NCBI GenBank assembly: GCA_018266295.1
Contig: JAFEAQ010000004.1
Coordinates: 248,001 to 312,000, forward strand
Length of the DNA: 64,000 nt
Direction of reading: 5' to 3'
From: Bdellovibrionales bacterium
GTDB taxonomy: Bacteria; Bdellovibrionota; Bdellovibrionia; Bdellovibrionales; Bdellovibrionaceae
A program made the translations under genes and the position numbers. Shown here piece after piece: positions 16,486-25,247 of this stretch (the stretch's first letter is position 1; each line of letters starts with the position of its first letter). A model generated the notes under the pieces. That model was not told the origin of the DNA, searched no databases, and saw only the letters and a list, made by a program, of their open reading frames with translations.

Positions 16486-17244
16486 TTAAGGGCCAAGGCT
16501 TTCAGTGAGTGGGCCGTGAAGAGCGCCGTGGATAAATTGCTGAACGCGCGGATCAGGATGTTTCTTCGTCTGCTCAGGAGTTCCTGTAATGACAAGCTCT
16601 TGATCCACAACCAACGCCATTCTGTTCGCCAGCTGATAAGCCCGATTCACATCATTGGTAATTGCGACAACTGTGGAGTTATTTTTCTTCTGTAAATCAA
16701 GAATCAGTTCAATGATTTTTCGTGAAGTGATTGGATCCAATCCTGCGGTCGGATCATCATAAAAAATAACGTCGGGATTCAGAGCTAATGCTCTAGCAAT
16801 GCCGAGACGCTTTTGCATTCCACCGCTGATCTCATCGGGGTAAAGAAACTTGGCATGTGTGATCCCGACAGCCTCGAGGAAGACATCGACTTTCGTTTGG
16901 ATTTCCTCTTCGCTAAGGTCCGTGGTTTCTCGGAGCGGGAACGCAATGTTTTCTCCGCATGTGAGTGAATCAAACAGAGCATTTTTCTGGAAGAGCATTC
17001 CGAGCTTTTTAAGGGTCTCAAAACGCTCGTTGCCGCCAAGCGTTGACCAGTCCTGTTCGTTAATAAAAACTTTGCCATTTCGCGGAGTTATCAACCCCGC
17101 CATGGTTTTCAAAAGAGTTGTTTTTCCCTGGCCGCTCGGACCCATCAAAACGAAGACTTCGCCACGTGGAATTTCCACGTTTATGTTTTTTAAAACAACT
17201 TGTGAGTCGAAGGCGACTTCGATCTCTTGGAGTTGCAAAGACAT
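16486..17244 (-). CDS. MlaF-like ABC ATPase lacking the catalytic Glu and switch His
   Basis: A 252-residue ATPase of the MlaF type. Walker A is intact (GPSGQGKT, residues 35-42), and the signature is canonical (ISGGM, 139-143). But Walker B reads VIFYDDP with Asp164 in place of the catalytic Glu, and the switch region reads AITNDV with Asn197 in place of His. These two changes together usually mark the inactive half of an asymmetric ABC pair. It is a single gene on the minus strand, separated from the main Mla operon by one plus-strand protease-like gene. The rest of the protein looks well conserved, so it is not a pseudogene. Confidence 0.88.
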   Translation of the reverse strand: MSLQLQEIEVAFDSQVVLKNINVEIPRGEVFVLMGPSGQGKTTLLKTMAGLITPRNGKVFINEQDWSTLGGNERFETLKKLGMLFQKNALFDSLTCGENIAFPLRETTDLSEEEIQTKVDVFLEAVGITHAKFLYPDEISGGMQKRLGIARALALNPDVIFYDDPTAGLDPITSRKIIELILDLQKKNNSTVVAITNDVNRAYQLANRMALVVDQELVITGTPEQTKKHPDPRVQQFIHGALHGPLTESLGP

Positions 17245-17361
17245 ATTTGCGATGACTCACCTCACTCGGACTTGTCTCAATACTCGATTTAAGATTGAAT
17301 AAGCCCTTGAAAGCAATCTAATTTTTTAAATCAGATCTCACTCACAATCTAAGGGGACGTC

Positions 17362-18306
17362 ATGGCTCACAAAAGAAATAAAATCGCCGTCATTGGTGCG
17401 GGTTTCGTAGGTTCAACAACTGCTCACTGGGCAGCTCAAAAAGAATTGGGCGACGTTGTCGTTCTTGACGTTAACGAAGGCGCAGCAATTGGTAAAGCAT
17501 TGGACTTGGCTCAAGCAGCTCCAATCGAAATGTTCGATTCAAAAATCAAAGGGACTAACAAATACGAAGATATCGCTGATGCAGACGTTGTGATCATCAC
17601 TGCAGGTATGCCACGTAAACCAGGCATGAGCCGCGATGAGCTTATCGGTATCAACGCAAAAATCGTAAAAGACGTTTGTGAAGGCGTTAAAAAACACGCT
17701 CCAAACTCTTTCGTCATCGTTGTTTGTAACCCAATGGACGTTATGGCTGTTTACGCAAAACAAATCTTGGGCTTCCCACGTGAGCGCGTGATCGGTATGG
17801 GTGGCTGCTTGGATTCAGCTCGTTTCCGCGCATTCATCGCTGAAGAGTTGAACGTGTCTGTGAAAGATGTGACTGGTATCGTTCTTGGCAACCACGGTGA
17901 TGCGATGGTTCCGATGGTTCGCATGGCTTCAGTTTCTGGCGTTCCTTTGATGGATCTTTTGCCTGCAGATAAAATCGCGGCGATCGTTGCTCGCACAAAA
18001 CAAGCTGGCGCTGAAATCGGTGGTCACTTGAAAACAGGTTCTGCTTACTATGCTCCTTCACGTGGTGCGGTTGAAATGGCAGAAGCTATCTTGAAAGATC
18101 AAAAACGCATTCTTCCTGTTGCAGTTGAGCTCACTGGTGAGTTCGGCGTGTCTGACAAAATGATGGTTGGCGTGCTTGCGAAAATCGGCGGCAAAGGTAT
18201 GGAAGGCATCGTTGATATCAAAATGAACGCGGACGAAAAAGCGGAATTTGCTAAATCCGTTGATGCTGTTCGTGCACTTGTAGCTGGTTTGAAAAACGTT
18301 CAGTAA
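17362..18306 (+). CDS. mdh: Malate dehydrogenase (LDH-like type)
   Basis: A 314-residue NAD-dependent enzyme, oxidising malate to oxaloacetate in the TCA cycle. The N-terminal Rossmann motif is KIAVIGAGFVGSTTA. Substrate-binding Arg residues lie in GMPRKPGMSR, the next Arg in GGCLDSARF, and the catalytic His in GNHGDAMVP. It has an AGGGGA ribosome site and is the first gene of an mdh-sucC-sucD operon, with 21 bases to sucC. Confidence 0.96.
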   Translation: MAHKRNKIAVIGAGFVGSTTAHWAAQKELGDVVVLDVNEGAAIGKALDLAQAAPIEMFDSKIKGTNKYEDIADADVVIITAGMPRKPGMSRDELIGINAKIVKDVCEGVKKHAPNSFVIVVCNPMDVMAVYAKQILGFPRERVIGMGGCLDSARFRAFIAEELNVSVKDVTGIVLGNHGDAMVPMVRMASVSGVPLMDLLPADKIAAIVARTKQAGAEIGGHLKTGSAYYAPSRGAVEMAEAILKDQKRILPVAVELTGEFGVSDKMMVGVLAKIGGKGMEGIVDIKMNADEKAEFAKSVDAVRALVAGLKNVQ

Positions 18307-18327
18307 TTATTTGAAAGGCTCTTAGAC

Positions 18328-19494
18328 ATGAATATTCATGAGTATCAGGCCAAGTCCATCCTCAGAAAATACGGTGTTGCCACTTTGAAAGGTCAATTGG
18401 CTCACTCTCCTGAGGAGGCTGTGGCTGCAGCAAAAGAAATCGGTGGCGCATTGTGGGTTGTAAAATCTCAGATCCATGCGGGTGGCCGTGGTAAAGGTGG
18501 CGGTGTAAAGATCGCAAAAACTTTGGACGAAGTTTCTGACCTTACTAAAAAGATGATCGGGATGACTTTGGTGACTCACCAAACAGGTCCTGAAGGTAAA
18601 GTTGTTCAGAAAGTTTTCATCGAGCAAGGTTGCAACATCGCTAAAGAATACTACGTTGCTTGCTTGATCGACCGCGCAACAGGCAGAGCTGCAATGATGG
18701 CTTCTTCTGAAGGCGGTATGGATATCGAGGAAGTTGCTGAAAAGCACCCTGGGAAAATCATTAAAGCTGATATCGATCCAACAATCGGCTTGGCTGCGTT
18801 CCAGGCTCGTGAATTGGCATTCAAAATCGGTATCCCGAATGAAAACGTCAACAAAGCTGTGAAGTTCTTCCAAGGTCTTTACCAAGCTTTCGTAGATACT
18901 GATTGCTCAATTGCAGAGATCAATCCACTCGTTTTGACAAAAGAAGGCGATATCATTTGCCTCGATGCTAAAATGAACTTCGACGACAACTCTTTGTTCC
19001 GTCATAAAGACATCGTAGAGATGCGCGACTTGAACGAAGAAGAGCCGTCTGAAATCGAAGCGTCTAAGTACGACCTCGCTTTCATTAAGCTTGATGGCAA
19101 CATCGGATGCTTAGTGAATGGTGCCGGTCTTGCGATGGCAACTCTCGATATCATTAAGCTCCACGGTGCAGAGCCTGCAAACTTCTTGGATGTTGGCGGC
19201 GGCGCTAACAAAGAAAAAGTAACTGCAGCTTTCAAAATCATCCTCAAAGATCCAAACGTAAAAGGCATCTTGGTAAACATCTTCGGCGGTATCATGAAAT
19301 GTGACATCATCGCAGAAGGCGTGATCGCAGCGTCTAAAGAGCTCGGTTTGAAAGTGCCGTTGGTTTGCCGTCTTGAAGGTACTAACGTTGAACTTGGTAA
19401 AAAAATGCTCAAAGAGAGTGGTTTGAATATCACTCCTGCGGATGATCTTACCGATGCAGCTAAGAAAATCGTTGCTGCTGTGAAAGGCCAGTAA
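18328..19494 (+). CDS. sucC: Succinyl-CoA synthetase, beta subunit
   Basis: A 388-residue ATP-grasp protein. It begins [17 protein letters not shown], as is usual, and has [15 protein letters not shown] (nucleotide binding), EINPLV (metal binding), and [11 protein letters not shown]. With SucD it interconverts succinyl-CoA and succinate with substrate-level phosphorylation. It lies between mdh and sucD (2 bases before sucD). Confidence 0.97.
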   Translation: MNIHEYQAKSILRKYGVATLKGQLAHSPEEAVAAAKEIGGALWVVKSQIHAGGRGKGGGVKIAKTLDEVSDLTKKMIGMTLVTHQTGPEGKVVQKVFIEQGCNIAKEYYVACLIDRATGRAAMMASSEGGMDIEEVAEKHPGKIIKADIDPTIGLAAFQARELAFKIGIPNENVNKAVKFFQGLYQAFVDTDCSIAEINPLVLTKEGDIICLDAKMNFDDNSLFRHKDIVEMRDLNEEEPSEIEASKYDLAFIKLDGNIGCLVNGAGLAMATLDIIKLHGAEPANFLDVGGGANKEKVTAAFKIILKDPNVKGILVNIFGGIMKCDIIAEGVIAASKELGLKVPLVCRLEGTNVELGKKMLKESGLNITPADDLTDAAKKIVAAVKGQ

Positions 19495-19496
19495 TC

Positions 19497-20366
19497 ATGT
19501 CTATTTTGATTGATAAAAATACCAAAGTTATTTGCCAAGGTTTCACTGGCGCTCAAGGGACTTTCCACTCTGAGCAATGTAAAGCTTACGGAACTCAAAT
19601 GGTGGGCGGTACGACTCCTGGTAAAGGCGGAACTACGCACATCGGTCTTCCGGTTTTCAACACGGTTCATGAGGCCAAAGAAAAAACTGGTTGCAACGTT
19701 TCTATGATCTTCGTTCCACCTCCATTTGCTGCGGATTCTATCCTTGAAGCGGTGGAAGCTGAATTGGACCTCGTGATTTGTATTACTGAAGGCATTCCAG
19801 TGATGGACATGGTGAAAGTAAAACAATACATGAAGGGTAAAAAGACTCGCTTGGTGGGTCCTAACTGCCCTGGCGTGATCACTCCTGGACAATGCAAAAT
19901 CGGTATTATGCCTGGTCACATTCATATGCCAGGTCGTATCGGTGTATTGTCTCGCTCAGGCACTCTGACTTACGAAGCTGTTGGTCAATTGACTCGTTTG
20001 GGTCTTGGTCAATCGACTTGCGTTGGTATCGGTGGTGACCCAGTAAATGGCACGAACTTCATCGACGTTCTCGAAATGTATAACAAAGACAAAGACACTG
20101 ACGCCGTGATCATGATCGGTGAAATCGGTGGATCTGCTGAAGAAGAAGCAGCTGAATACATCAAACGCGAATTCAAAAAGCCAGTAACGGCTTTCATCGC
20201 GGGCGCAGCAGCTCCAGCAGGTAAACGCATGGGTCATGCTGGCGCGATCATCAGCGGCGGTAAAGGCACAGCGGAAGCTAAATTCGAAGCTCTCTTGTCT
20301 GCAGGCGCGAAGATCTCTCGCAGCCCAGCGGATATGGGAACAACTTTGAAATCTATGCTTAAGTAA
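19497..20366 (+). CDS. sucD: Succinyl-CoA synthetase, alpha subunit
   Basis: A 289-residue CoA-binding subunit. It has the CoA-binding [22 protein letters not shown] segment ([12 protein letters not shown]), and the phosphohistidine loop [15 protein letters not shown]. Length and order are normal. The operon ends at a terminator 25 bases after the stop. Confidence 0.97.
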   Translation: MSILIDKNTKVICQGFTGAQGTFHSEQCKAYGTQMVGGTTPGKGGTTHIGLPVFNTVHEAKEKTGCNVSMIFVPPPFAADSILEAVEAELDLVICITEGIPVMDMVKVKQYMKGKKTRLVGPNCPGVITPGQCKIGIMPGHIHMPGRIGVLSRSGTLTYEAVGQLTRLGLGQSTCVGIGGDPVNGTNFIDVLEMYNKDKDTDAVIMIGEIGGSAEEEAAEYIKREFKKPVTAFIAGAAAPAGKRMGHAGAIISGGKGTAEAKFEALLSAGAKISRSPADMGTTLKSMLK

Positions 20367-20390
20367 TTCTAAGCTTACTTAGAAACACAA

Positions 20391-20420
20391 AACCCACGCT
20401 GATGAGGCGTGGGTTTTTTA
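20391..20420. terminator. Bidirectional intrinsic terminator after sucD
   Basis: AACCCACGC and GCGTGGGTT form a 9-base-pair perfect stem with a TGATGAG loop, followed by T-runs on the plus strand and A-rich sequence on the other side. It lies between convergent sucD and the gene at 20432-21370, so it probably serves both. Confidence 0.93.
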
Positions 20421-20431
20421 TTTTCAGCGAT

Positions 20432-21370
20432 CTAGCGTTTTAAACAGTCGACTTTATATAAAGGCGACTCGGTATCGCCTTCTTTTGCGTTAAACTCAGA
20501 ATCGAAATAGAAGGAATTGCCGTCGGCGCTATAACCTATCCCCTCTTGCTGAGACAGCAGGCCGTCAATCTGGATAATACGATAGTCGATGTTTTCATCC
20601 CATTTATATGTGCCAAAGGACTCTTTTGCCATGTCATCAAATTTGATCTCAACGGCGTTTTCATAGGTCAGCACTAAAAGTGTTTTACCGTCCGGACTAA
20701 TATCCATTCCCGTGGCAATGTCACCGTACTTACTTTTTGCTTGAAGCATCCAATGCAGATCAATTTCACCAAGATATTTTAAAGTGGCTGATGCTTGGCT
20801 CAGAGCTGCTTTGGGCAAACGGTAGAGCTTTCCAGGAAGATATTTTTCTCGGCCCGACATATCTTCTTTTGTCAGAATATACACGTCACCCGTCACCGGA
20901 TGCACCGCTAAGCTTTCAGCATTATGAGGGCCATCCGGATAACGAAGAACGATCTTTTTTGCCGTGCTAGAAACGTTACTGAAGGCCTGGGTTTCTGGAA
21001 CAATCCATAAATTGATGGATTTGCGAGTTCTGTAGTTGTCGCCAATATCGCCGAGAAAAACGCACTGACCACTACTGCAAGGACCGACAGCGATGTCTTC
21101 AACATCTGTGACCTGCGAGTATGTATAAGTAATCTCTTTGATGTTCTGAGCGTTTAGATCTGTGACGTAGAAAACGCCTTTCGCTCCCGAATCATTATGG
21201 TGGTAGAGCCTATTGGGGAATTGCCTTGAAGCCGCAACACCGCTGGCCTCTTTCAGCAAAGCAGTATCGAGAAGACCGACTTCTTGTGGCTTGCTCCATT
21301 GAGTACAGAGCTGAGCTTGAGCCAAAGACACAAAACTGCACACTGCTAAACCAGCAAATATACGAACCAT
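20432..21370 (-). CDS. Exported beta-propeller-like protein of unknown function
   Basis: A 312-residue protein with a signal peptide ending near AQAQLC. It has repeated short motifs of propeller type (GDIGDNY, AESLAVHPVTGDVYILTKE, ATGMDISPDGKTLLVLTYEN, EGIGYSADGNSFYFDSE). The spacing suggests about five or six blades. ATG 21370 has a strong ribosome site (GGGGGG). Similar proteins are common in predatory and soil bacteria; the ligand is not known. It may bind or hydrolyse a phosphorylated or carbohydrate ligand, but no catalytic motif is visible. Confidence 0.6.
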   Translation of the reverse strand: MVRIFAGLAVCSFVSLAQAQLCTQWSKPQEVGLLDTALLKEASGVAASRQFPNRLYHHNDSGAKGVFYVTDLNAQNIKEITYTYSQVTDVEDIAVGPCSSGQCVFLGDIGDNYRTRKSINLWIVPETQAFSNVSSTAKKIVLRYPDGPHNAESLAVHPVTGDVYILTKEDMSGREKYLPGKLYRLPKAALSQASATLKYLGEIDLHWMLQAKSKYGDIATGMDISPDGKTLLVLTYENAVEIKFDDMAKESFGTYKWDENIDYRIIQIDGLLSQQEGIGYSADGNSFYFDSEFNAKEGDTESPLYKVDCLKR

Positions 21371-21557
21371 AATCCCCCCTAGTAAAATGCTAAAGGGGTC
21401 CGTGTGTTAAAGTAAAGTTAGGATGCTGTTTTATTAGGATATTTTTACGCCAAAGCCTTCACAAGCTTTAGAATAACATTCCAACATGGATATTCACTGC
21501 TGCAAAACGTGGGAGGTAGGACTTCATTGTATCTTCCACATTTCCCTTTGTTACGCA

Positions 21558-21586
21558 GAGAGGCCCTTTCTAAGTACGGGCCTCTC
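21558..21586. terminator. 9-bp hairpin downstream of the gene at 21600-22145
   Basis: GAGAGGCCC and GGGCCTCTC pair perfectly around an 11-base loop. It lies 14 bases after the minus-strand stop. No T-run follows on either strand, so it may be a weak or factor-assisted terminator or an mRNA-end stabiliser. Confidence 0.5.
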
Positions 21587-21599
21587 GGGGGGATTCGGA

Positions 21600-22145
21600 T
21601 TATTTGCAGCCAGGTTTTGAGTTGTAGGCCAACTCGCGAGCTTGAACGTTGCTTTGAGTTGTTCCAACAAGGCAGCTTTTTGCGCCATCAAGACGAACAA
21701 CATAAAGAACCTGAGTGTCTTTTTCGCCGTCTTCAGTTGCCTGGCTCAAACGATAGATCAAACCAACCCATTGAAGCTTACCAGAGCCCTCTTTATCCAC
21801 GCTGTGCTTGTAGACCCATTCAATTTTATTTGAAGGCATATCATGGAAAGAGCCCGGTGTTTCGATATCGATCTTCTTACCACCGAAAGAAAGTGATGGA
21901 TGATAGCGAAGATCGCCACCTTCGATAGTTAAACGATAGCCACCGAATGCTTTGCACTCGCCTTCATAGAAGTCGATCGGAGCTTGGTCCGTTGAAGAGG
22001 AGATCTGAACACAGTCTTTAGATAAATCTGTGTAGAGGCTCTTACGAACAGATTGAATGCCTTGAGATGAATCAACATCTCCGGTACCAGCAAAAACATT
22101 TAAAGAAATAAGTGTTGTTGTGAATAGTACGAATAATGTTTTCAT
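21600..22145 (-). CDS. Small exported protein, unknown
   Basis: A 181-residue protein with a signal peptide (MKTLFVLFTTTLISLNVFA). The mature part has four or so Cys residues and alternating strands (for example YRLTIEGGDLRYHPSLSFGGKK, QVLYVVRLDGAKSCLVGT), suggesting a disulfide-stabilised beta protein in the periplasm or outside. It has a GGAG ribosome site. It follows the small gene at 22149-22460 with 3 bases between, so the two are one operon. No family is recognised. Confidence 0.7.
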   Translation of the reverse strand: MKTLFVLFTTTLISLNVFAGTGDVDSSQGIQSVRKSLYTDLSKDCVQISSSTDQAPIDFYEGECKAFGGYRLTIEGGDLRYHPSLSFGGKKIDIETPGSFHDMPSNKIEWVYKHSVDKEGSGKLQWVGLIYRLSQATEDGEKDTQVLYVVRLDGAKSCLVGTTQSNVQARELAYNSKPGCK

Positions 22146-22148
22146 CGA

Positions 22149-22460
22149 TTACTCCGCGCAAACTTCGCCTTTTTGGCCGTTGGCTTCTGAGACAACTGTC
22201 TTTGCAGTTTCCCATTTATATTCAACTTTGTTTTTCAAGCCATTCCAGTAAGCTTTCTTTACTTGAACATCGATGACATAGCTGATGCCTTCGCTCAAGC
22301 ATGGGTTTTCACCATTCTTGTTATCTACCGGTGTAATAACAGTGCGAACTTCATTCGCTTTGATATCTGCGGCAACTTGTTGAACTTTAGAAGGGATGTG
22401 CGCTGCTGAAGCTGTGATAGAGGCCAACATAACTACAGAAGCCAGGATCGTCTTTTTCAT
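22149..22460 (-). CDS. Small exported protein, unknown
   Basis: A 103-residue protein with a signal peptide (MKKTILASVVMLASITASA) and an AAGGAG ribosome site. The mature part is about 84 residues with two Cys. It is the first gene of a two-gene operon of small exported proteins and is divergent from the large TPR/winged-helix gene at 22652. No family is recognised. Confidence 0.7.
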   Translation of the reverse strand: MKKTILASVVMLASITASAAHIPSKVQQVAADIKANEVRTVITPVDNKNGENPCLSEGISYVIDVQVKKAYWNGLKNKVEYKWETAKTVVSEANGQKGEVCAE

Positions 22461-22636
22461 TGTCTTTCTCCTTGAGGGTTTTGAACTTTGATGAGAGGAC
22501 TTTTAAGCTGGTTCAAACTAAAACAACAGATCAATTTGATAACGTTACAAAGTACTGAATTTATTGTATTTTATATGGTTCACAGATTCGTGACCTCGAC
22601 GAGACTATATACAACTTATTAAAATCACATAGTTTT

Positions 22637-22652
22637 TGCTATAATCGTCAAG
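22637..22652 (+). promoter_or_regulatory. Extended -10 promoter placed for a leaderless transcript
   Basis: TGCTATAAT (22637-22645) is a perfect extended -10 element. Transcription would start about 7 bases after it, at the GTG start codon 22652 itself. No good -35 is visible, which is normal for extended -10 promoters. Confidence 0.5.
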
Positions 22653-24628
22653 TGAGACAAAAATTAATCGTCAAGACGAATTGGCTGTCATTTTTACCTG
22701 TTTCCCAAAGGCAAACGGCCGCGCTCCAGGCACTTATTCTCTCTGGCAAGATTCAGAGTGAAAAAGCCATTCCAAATGACGTGTTCACAAAGTTGAGTTC
22801 CGAGGAATCTTCATTTTTGATCGAGAAAACTCTTCAAGTTCTGGGACGTCCCGCTTTGCTTTTGCAATCTCTTGAAAGCTTGTCTTCACAAATGCCAAAA
22901 GCCCCCAAAGAACAGTCGCTCTGGCATGAGCGCGCTTTTCTAAAAGGTTTTGCGCTCAGCCGCCTCGGCAAAATCACAGAGTCTGAATCTTGGTTTCAGC
23001 TTTTGCCGGAAGAGTTCCGCGCAAAGATTGATACCGAGCGCGCCCTGAGAAAATTGAATCTCGGTGAGATCGTCGAGGCCGAGACGTTATTTAAAAAAGC
23101 CCTCGCTGAAAGTGAAGATACGTTTGACCCATACTCGCAATGTACTTTACTCGGCGGCCTTAGCCTGGCACTCATTCAAAAAGGCTCCTTCCGTGAGGCC
23201 GAGCAGGCCCTGAGAAAACGTCGCTACATTCTAAAAACCAATATTTCACCAACACTCGAGTTTGGTACGCGCCTCTACGAAATCCTTTTGCTACTTGAAC
23301 GGAATGAGTTCGCCGAGGCGAGCGAACAGCTATCCGGCGCTCTCGAAGATCTGAGTGAAGAGTCCATCAATGGCTTTTTCTTACGCCACTTGAAATTACG
23401 CCTACATCTTGCACGGAATGAGCTCAAAGAAGCTCAGCAAATATTAGAAAACTTCAGAAGTCTCGTGAAGTCTCAGAAAATCCCTCAAGGGGTTTTGGAT
23501 TTCCGTCTTGAAGAGATCGAGTGGAATCTCCGCTCTCGCCGTCCAGATCAGGCGCTCACCGGGATTTCCAATCTCGAAGCTGAACAAACGCGCCAAGACC
23601 ATTATCTCTTATTTCGTCTTTCTCTATTAAAAGCCCAAGCGCATTTCCTCAAAGAAGATTACTCGTCAGCTTACGCACAAGTTTCTGCAATCATGCCCGA
23701 GGCAGAGAAACGCCGTTATCTGCCGGCACTCAGCTGGGCGCTCTTTCATGGTGCGGGTATTTCACTGGCAGCGGGCCATCCGGTGCAGGCAAAACTCTAT
23801 ATTCATCGCGGAGAACGCCTCTCGAGCGAGCTTGGACTGCGAGCGCGCTTTGCCTGCTTCTCTTATATTGCTGAGGTCATGGATCAAGAGCAATCCAGCG
23901 GACATGCACTGCTCAGCCTCGTGCGCCGTCAGGAAATCGGACCTGAGCTTGAGTACTATCTCGGAACTTACAGCCTGCTCGCGAGTGTTACGTTAGCTGT
24001 ATCTTCCCGCCGAGGCCAAGAGACTCTGGCTGAGGCTGATCTGCGCCGTCAGTTGTTTTCAGAGGAAGGGCTCTTTTGGTTTCAAAAAGAACAGATCCTA
24101 CTCGCTAATCACAGCGGTTATCGCATGAAGCTTGCGGATTTCTCGCAGAGGCCACAGCTGCTATCAACCTTTAGACTCTTTTGGAATGCCTTTCAAAACC
24201 AAGAACGTGGCGCAACTCTGCCCGAGATTCATCAGACTCGCCACGCCAGCACTTATCGCGAGGAGCTTCACGCCGGAGCTGCAAAAATGCAGATCTCGCG
24301 TCTTCGTGAAATGCTTCAAGGTTGTGGGCTTAAGATTTCTTATGATCGCGATCAAGCGATTTACTCTCTGCAGTCATCACTAAGTCCGTTTACTTTACTA
24401 AGTCGTGAAGAACTCACGGAAAAACCACACACAAAACGCACGCGCGAAGAAGAGATCCTTTCAAGGATTGCGATGGAGCCATTTGTGCCAACCCGAATAC
24501 TGTGTCACGAGTTTAAAGTTTCGCGACAAGCTCTTCATCCATTCTTGAATAAGCTTGTGGCTACCAAACAGATCCGGATGGTGAAACGCGGCCCCATTTC
24601 GGGGTACATTTTCATCTCTAAAAAGTAG
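22652..24628 (+). CDS. Large TPR-repeat protein with C-terminal winged-helix regions
   Basis: A 658-residue cytosolic protein. Residues about 50-480 are helical TPR-like repeats (for example LAEAEQAL-type helices, LGEIVEAETLFKKALAESED). Near 545-590, AAKMQISRLREMLQGCGLKI resembles the DNA-contact helix of OmpR/BTAD-type winged helices, and the final 60 residues (LSRIAMEPFVPTRILCHEFK, VSRQALHPFLNKLV) resemble a second winged helix. A transcriptional regulator is likely. GTG 22652 is used because no closer ATG preserves the N-terminus; it has no ribosome site but sits at the predicted transcription start. It is divergent from two small exported-protein genes, which it might control. Confidence 0.65.
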   Translation: MRQKLIVKTNWLSFLPVSQRQTAALQALILSGKIQSEKAIPNDVFTKLSSEESSFLIEKTLQVLGRPALLLQSLESLSSQMPKAPKEQSLWHERAFLKGFALSRLGKITESESWFQLLPEEFRAKIDTERALRKLNLGEIVEAETLFKKALAESEDTFDPYSQCTLLGGLSLALIQKGSFREAEQALRKRRYILKTNISPTLEFGTRLYEILLLLERNEFAEASEQLSGALEDLSEESINGFFLRHLKLRLHLARNELKEAQQILENFRSLVKSQKIPQGVLDFRLEEIEWNLRSRRPDQALTGISNLEAEQTRQDHYLLFRLSLLKAQAHFLKEDYSSAYAQVSAIMPEAEKRRYLPALSWALFHGAGISLAAGHPVQAKLYIHRGERLSSELGLRARFACFSYIAEVMDQEQSSGHALLSLVRRQEIGPELEYYLGTYSLLASVTLAVSSRRGQETLAEADLRRQLFSEEGLFWFQKEQILLANHSGYRMKLADFSQRPQLLSTFRLFWNAFQNQERGATLPEIHQTRHASTYREELHAGAAKMQISRLREMLQGCGLKISYDRDQAIYSLQSSLSPFTLLSREELTEKPHTKRTREEEILSRIAMEPFVPTRILCHEFKVSRQALHPFLNKLVATKQIRMVKRGPISGYIFISKK

Positions 24629-24791
24629 CTTGAGTTTGTTCTTTTCCATAGTCACTCAACACTCATTACATACTTTTGTACACGTCTCAAAATAAGACGT
24701 CTTTGATAAAGAATACTGTCACTCGTAATTGCGAGCACCTCGCGACCTTGTTAAACTCTTTAAAAGAGCCGATAAGTTCTCAAAGGGGTCT

Positions 24792-25247
24792 ATGAAAACA
24801 CTCGCCGTCGTATGTACAGGAATTATTGTTTCTCTATTGCCAGGTTTTTCCATGGCGACACTCGGCGAACAGGTCAGCTCCTCAGCCAAAAATCTATCTT
24901 CTTTAAAAGTCGCCGTTTCAGCAAAACTCTCTACTGAAAAGTACTCGGTTCGTGAGTACGAAGATGGAGGTAATACTGTCAGGGAGTATGCAGACTCTTC
25001 AGGTCTTGTCTTCGCAGTTGGCTGGAATGGAGTTTCCCAACCTGATCTCCAAGCTCTTTTCGGGTCTTATTATCAAGAATATCTTGATGGTTTGAAAACT
25101 GTCCCGAAACAGTATGGTGTTAAAAACATTTCCTTAAAAACCACCAAGATGTCCATCCGTCGAGGTGGTCGTATGCGCGATTTGCGCGGTTTTGCTTGCG
25201 TTCCATCACTCGTTCCCGAAGGAGTGAACGTCGAGGAGCTAAAATGA
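24792..25247 (+). CDS. Exported DUF2844-family protein
   Basis: A 151-residue protein with a signal peptide (MKTLAVVCTGIIVSLLPGFSMA). It has the DUF2844 pattern: the N-terminal ATLGEQVSSSAK, VREYEDGGNTVREYADSSG, and VFAVGWNGVSQPDLQALFG. DUF2844 genes typically lie next to DUF3443 genes, as here, and the stop overlaps the start of that gene (ATGA). The start follows AAAGGGG. Function is unknown; the pair is probably an exported unit. Confidence 0.85.
   Translation: MKTLAVVCTGIIVSLLPGFSMATLGEQVSSSAKNLSSLKVAVSAKLSTEKYSVREYEDGGNTVREYADSSGLVFAVGWNGVSQPDLQALFGSYYQEYLDGLKTVPKQYGVKNISLKTTKMSIRRGGRMRDLRGFACVPSLVPEGVNVEELK

Noticed and set aside
16486..17244. Second MlaF-type ATPase as a pseudogene
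   Set aside because: The frame is complete with intact Walker A, Q-loop and signature motifs; only the catalytic Glu and switch His differ.
19002..19925. 307-codon open frame on the minus strand across sucC and sucD
   Set aside because: Antisense to two strongly conserved genes; its translation is a shadow of their codon bias.
24682..24700. ACGTCT-CAAAATA-AGACGT inverted repeat
   Set aside because: Short stem with a weak T-run; might be a terminator of the TPR gene or an operator, but not strong enough to call.
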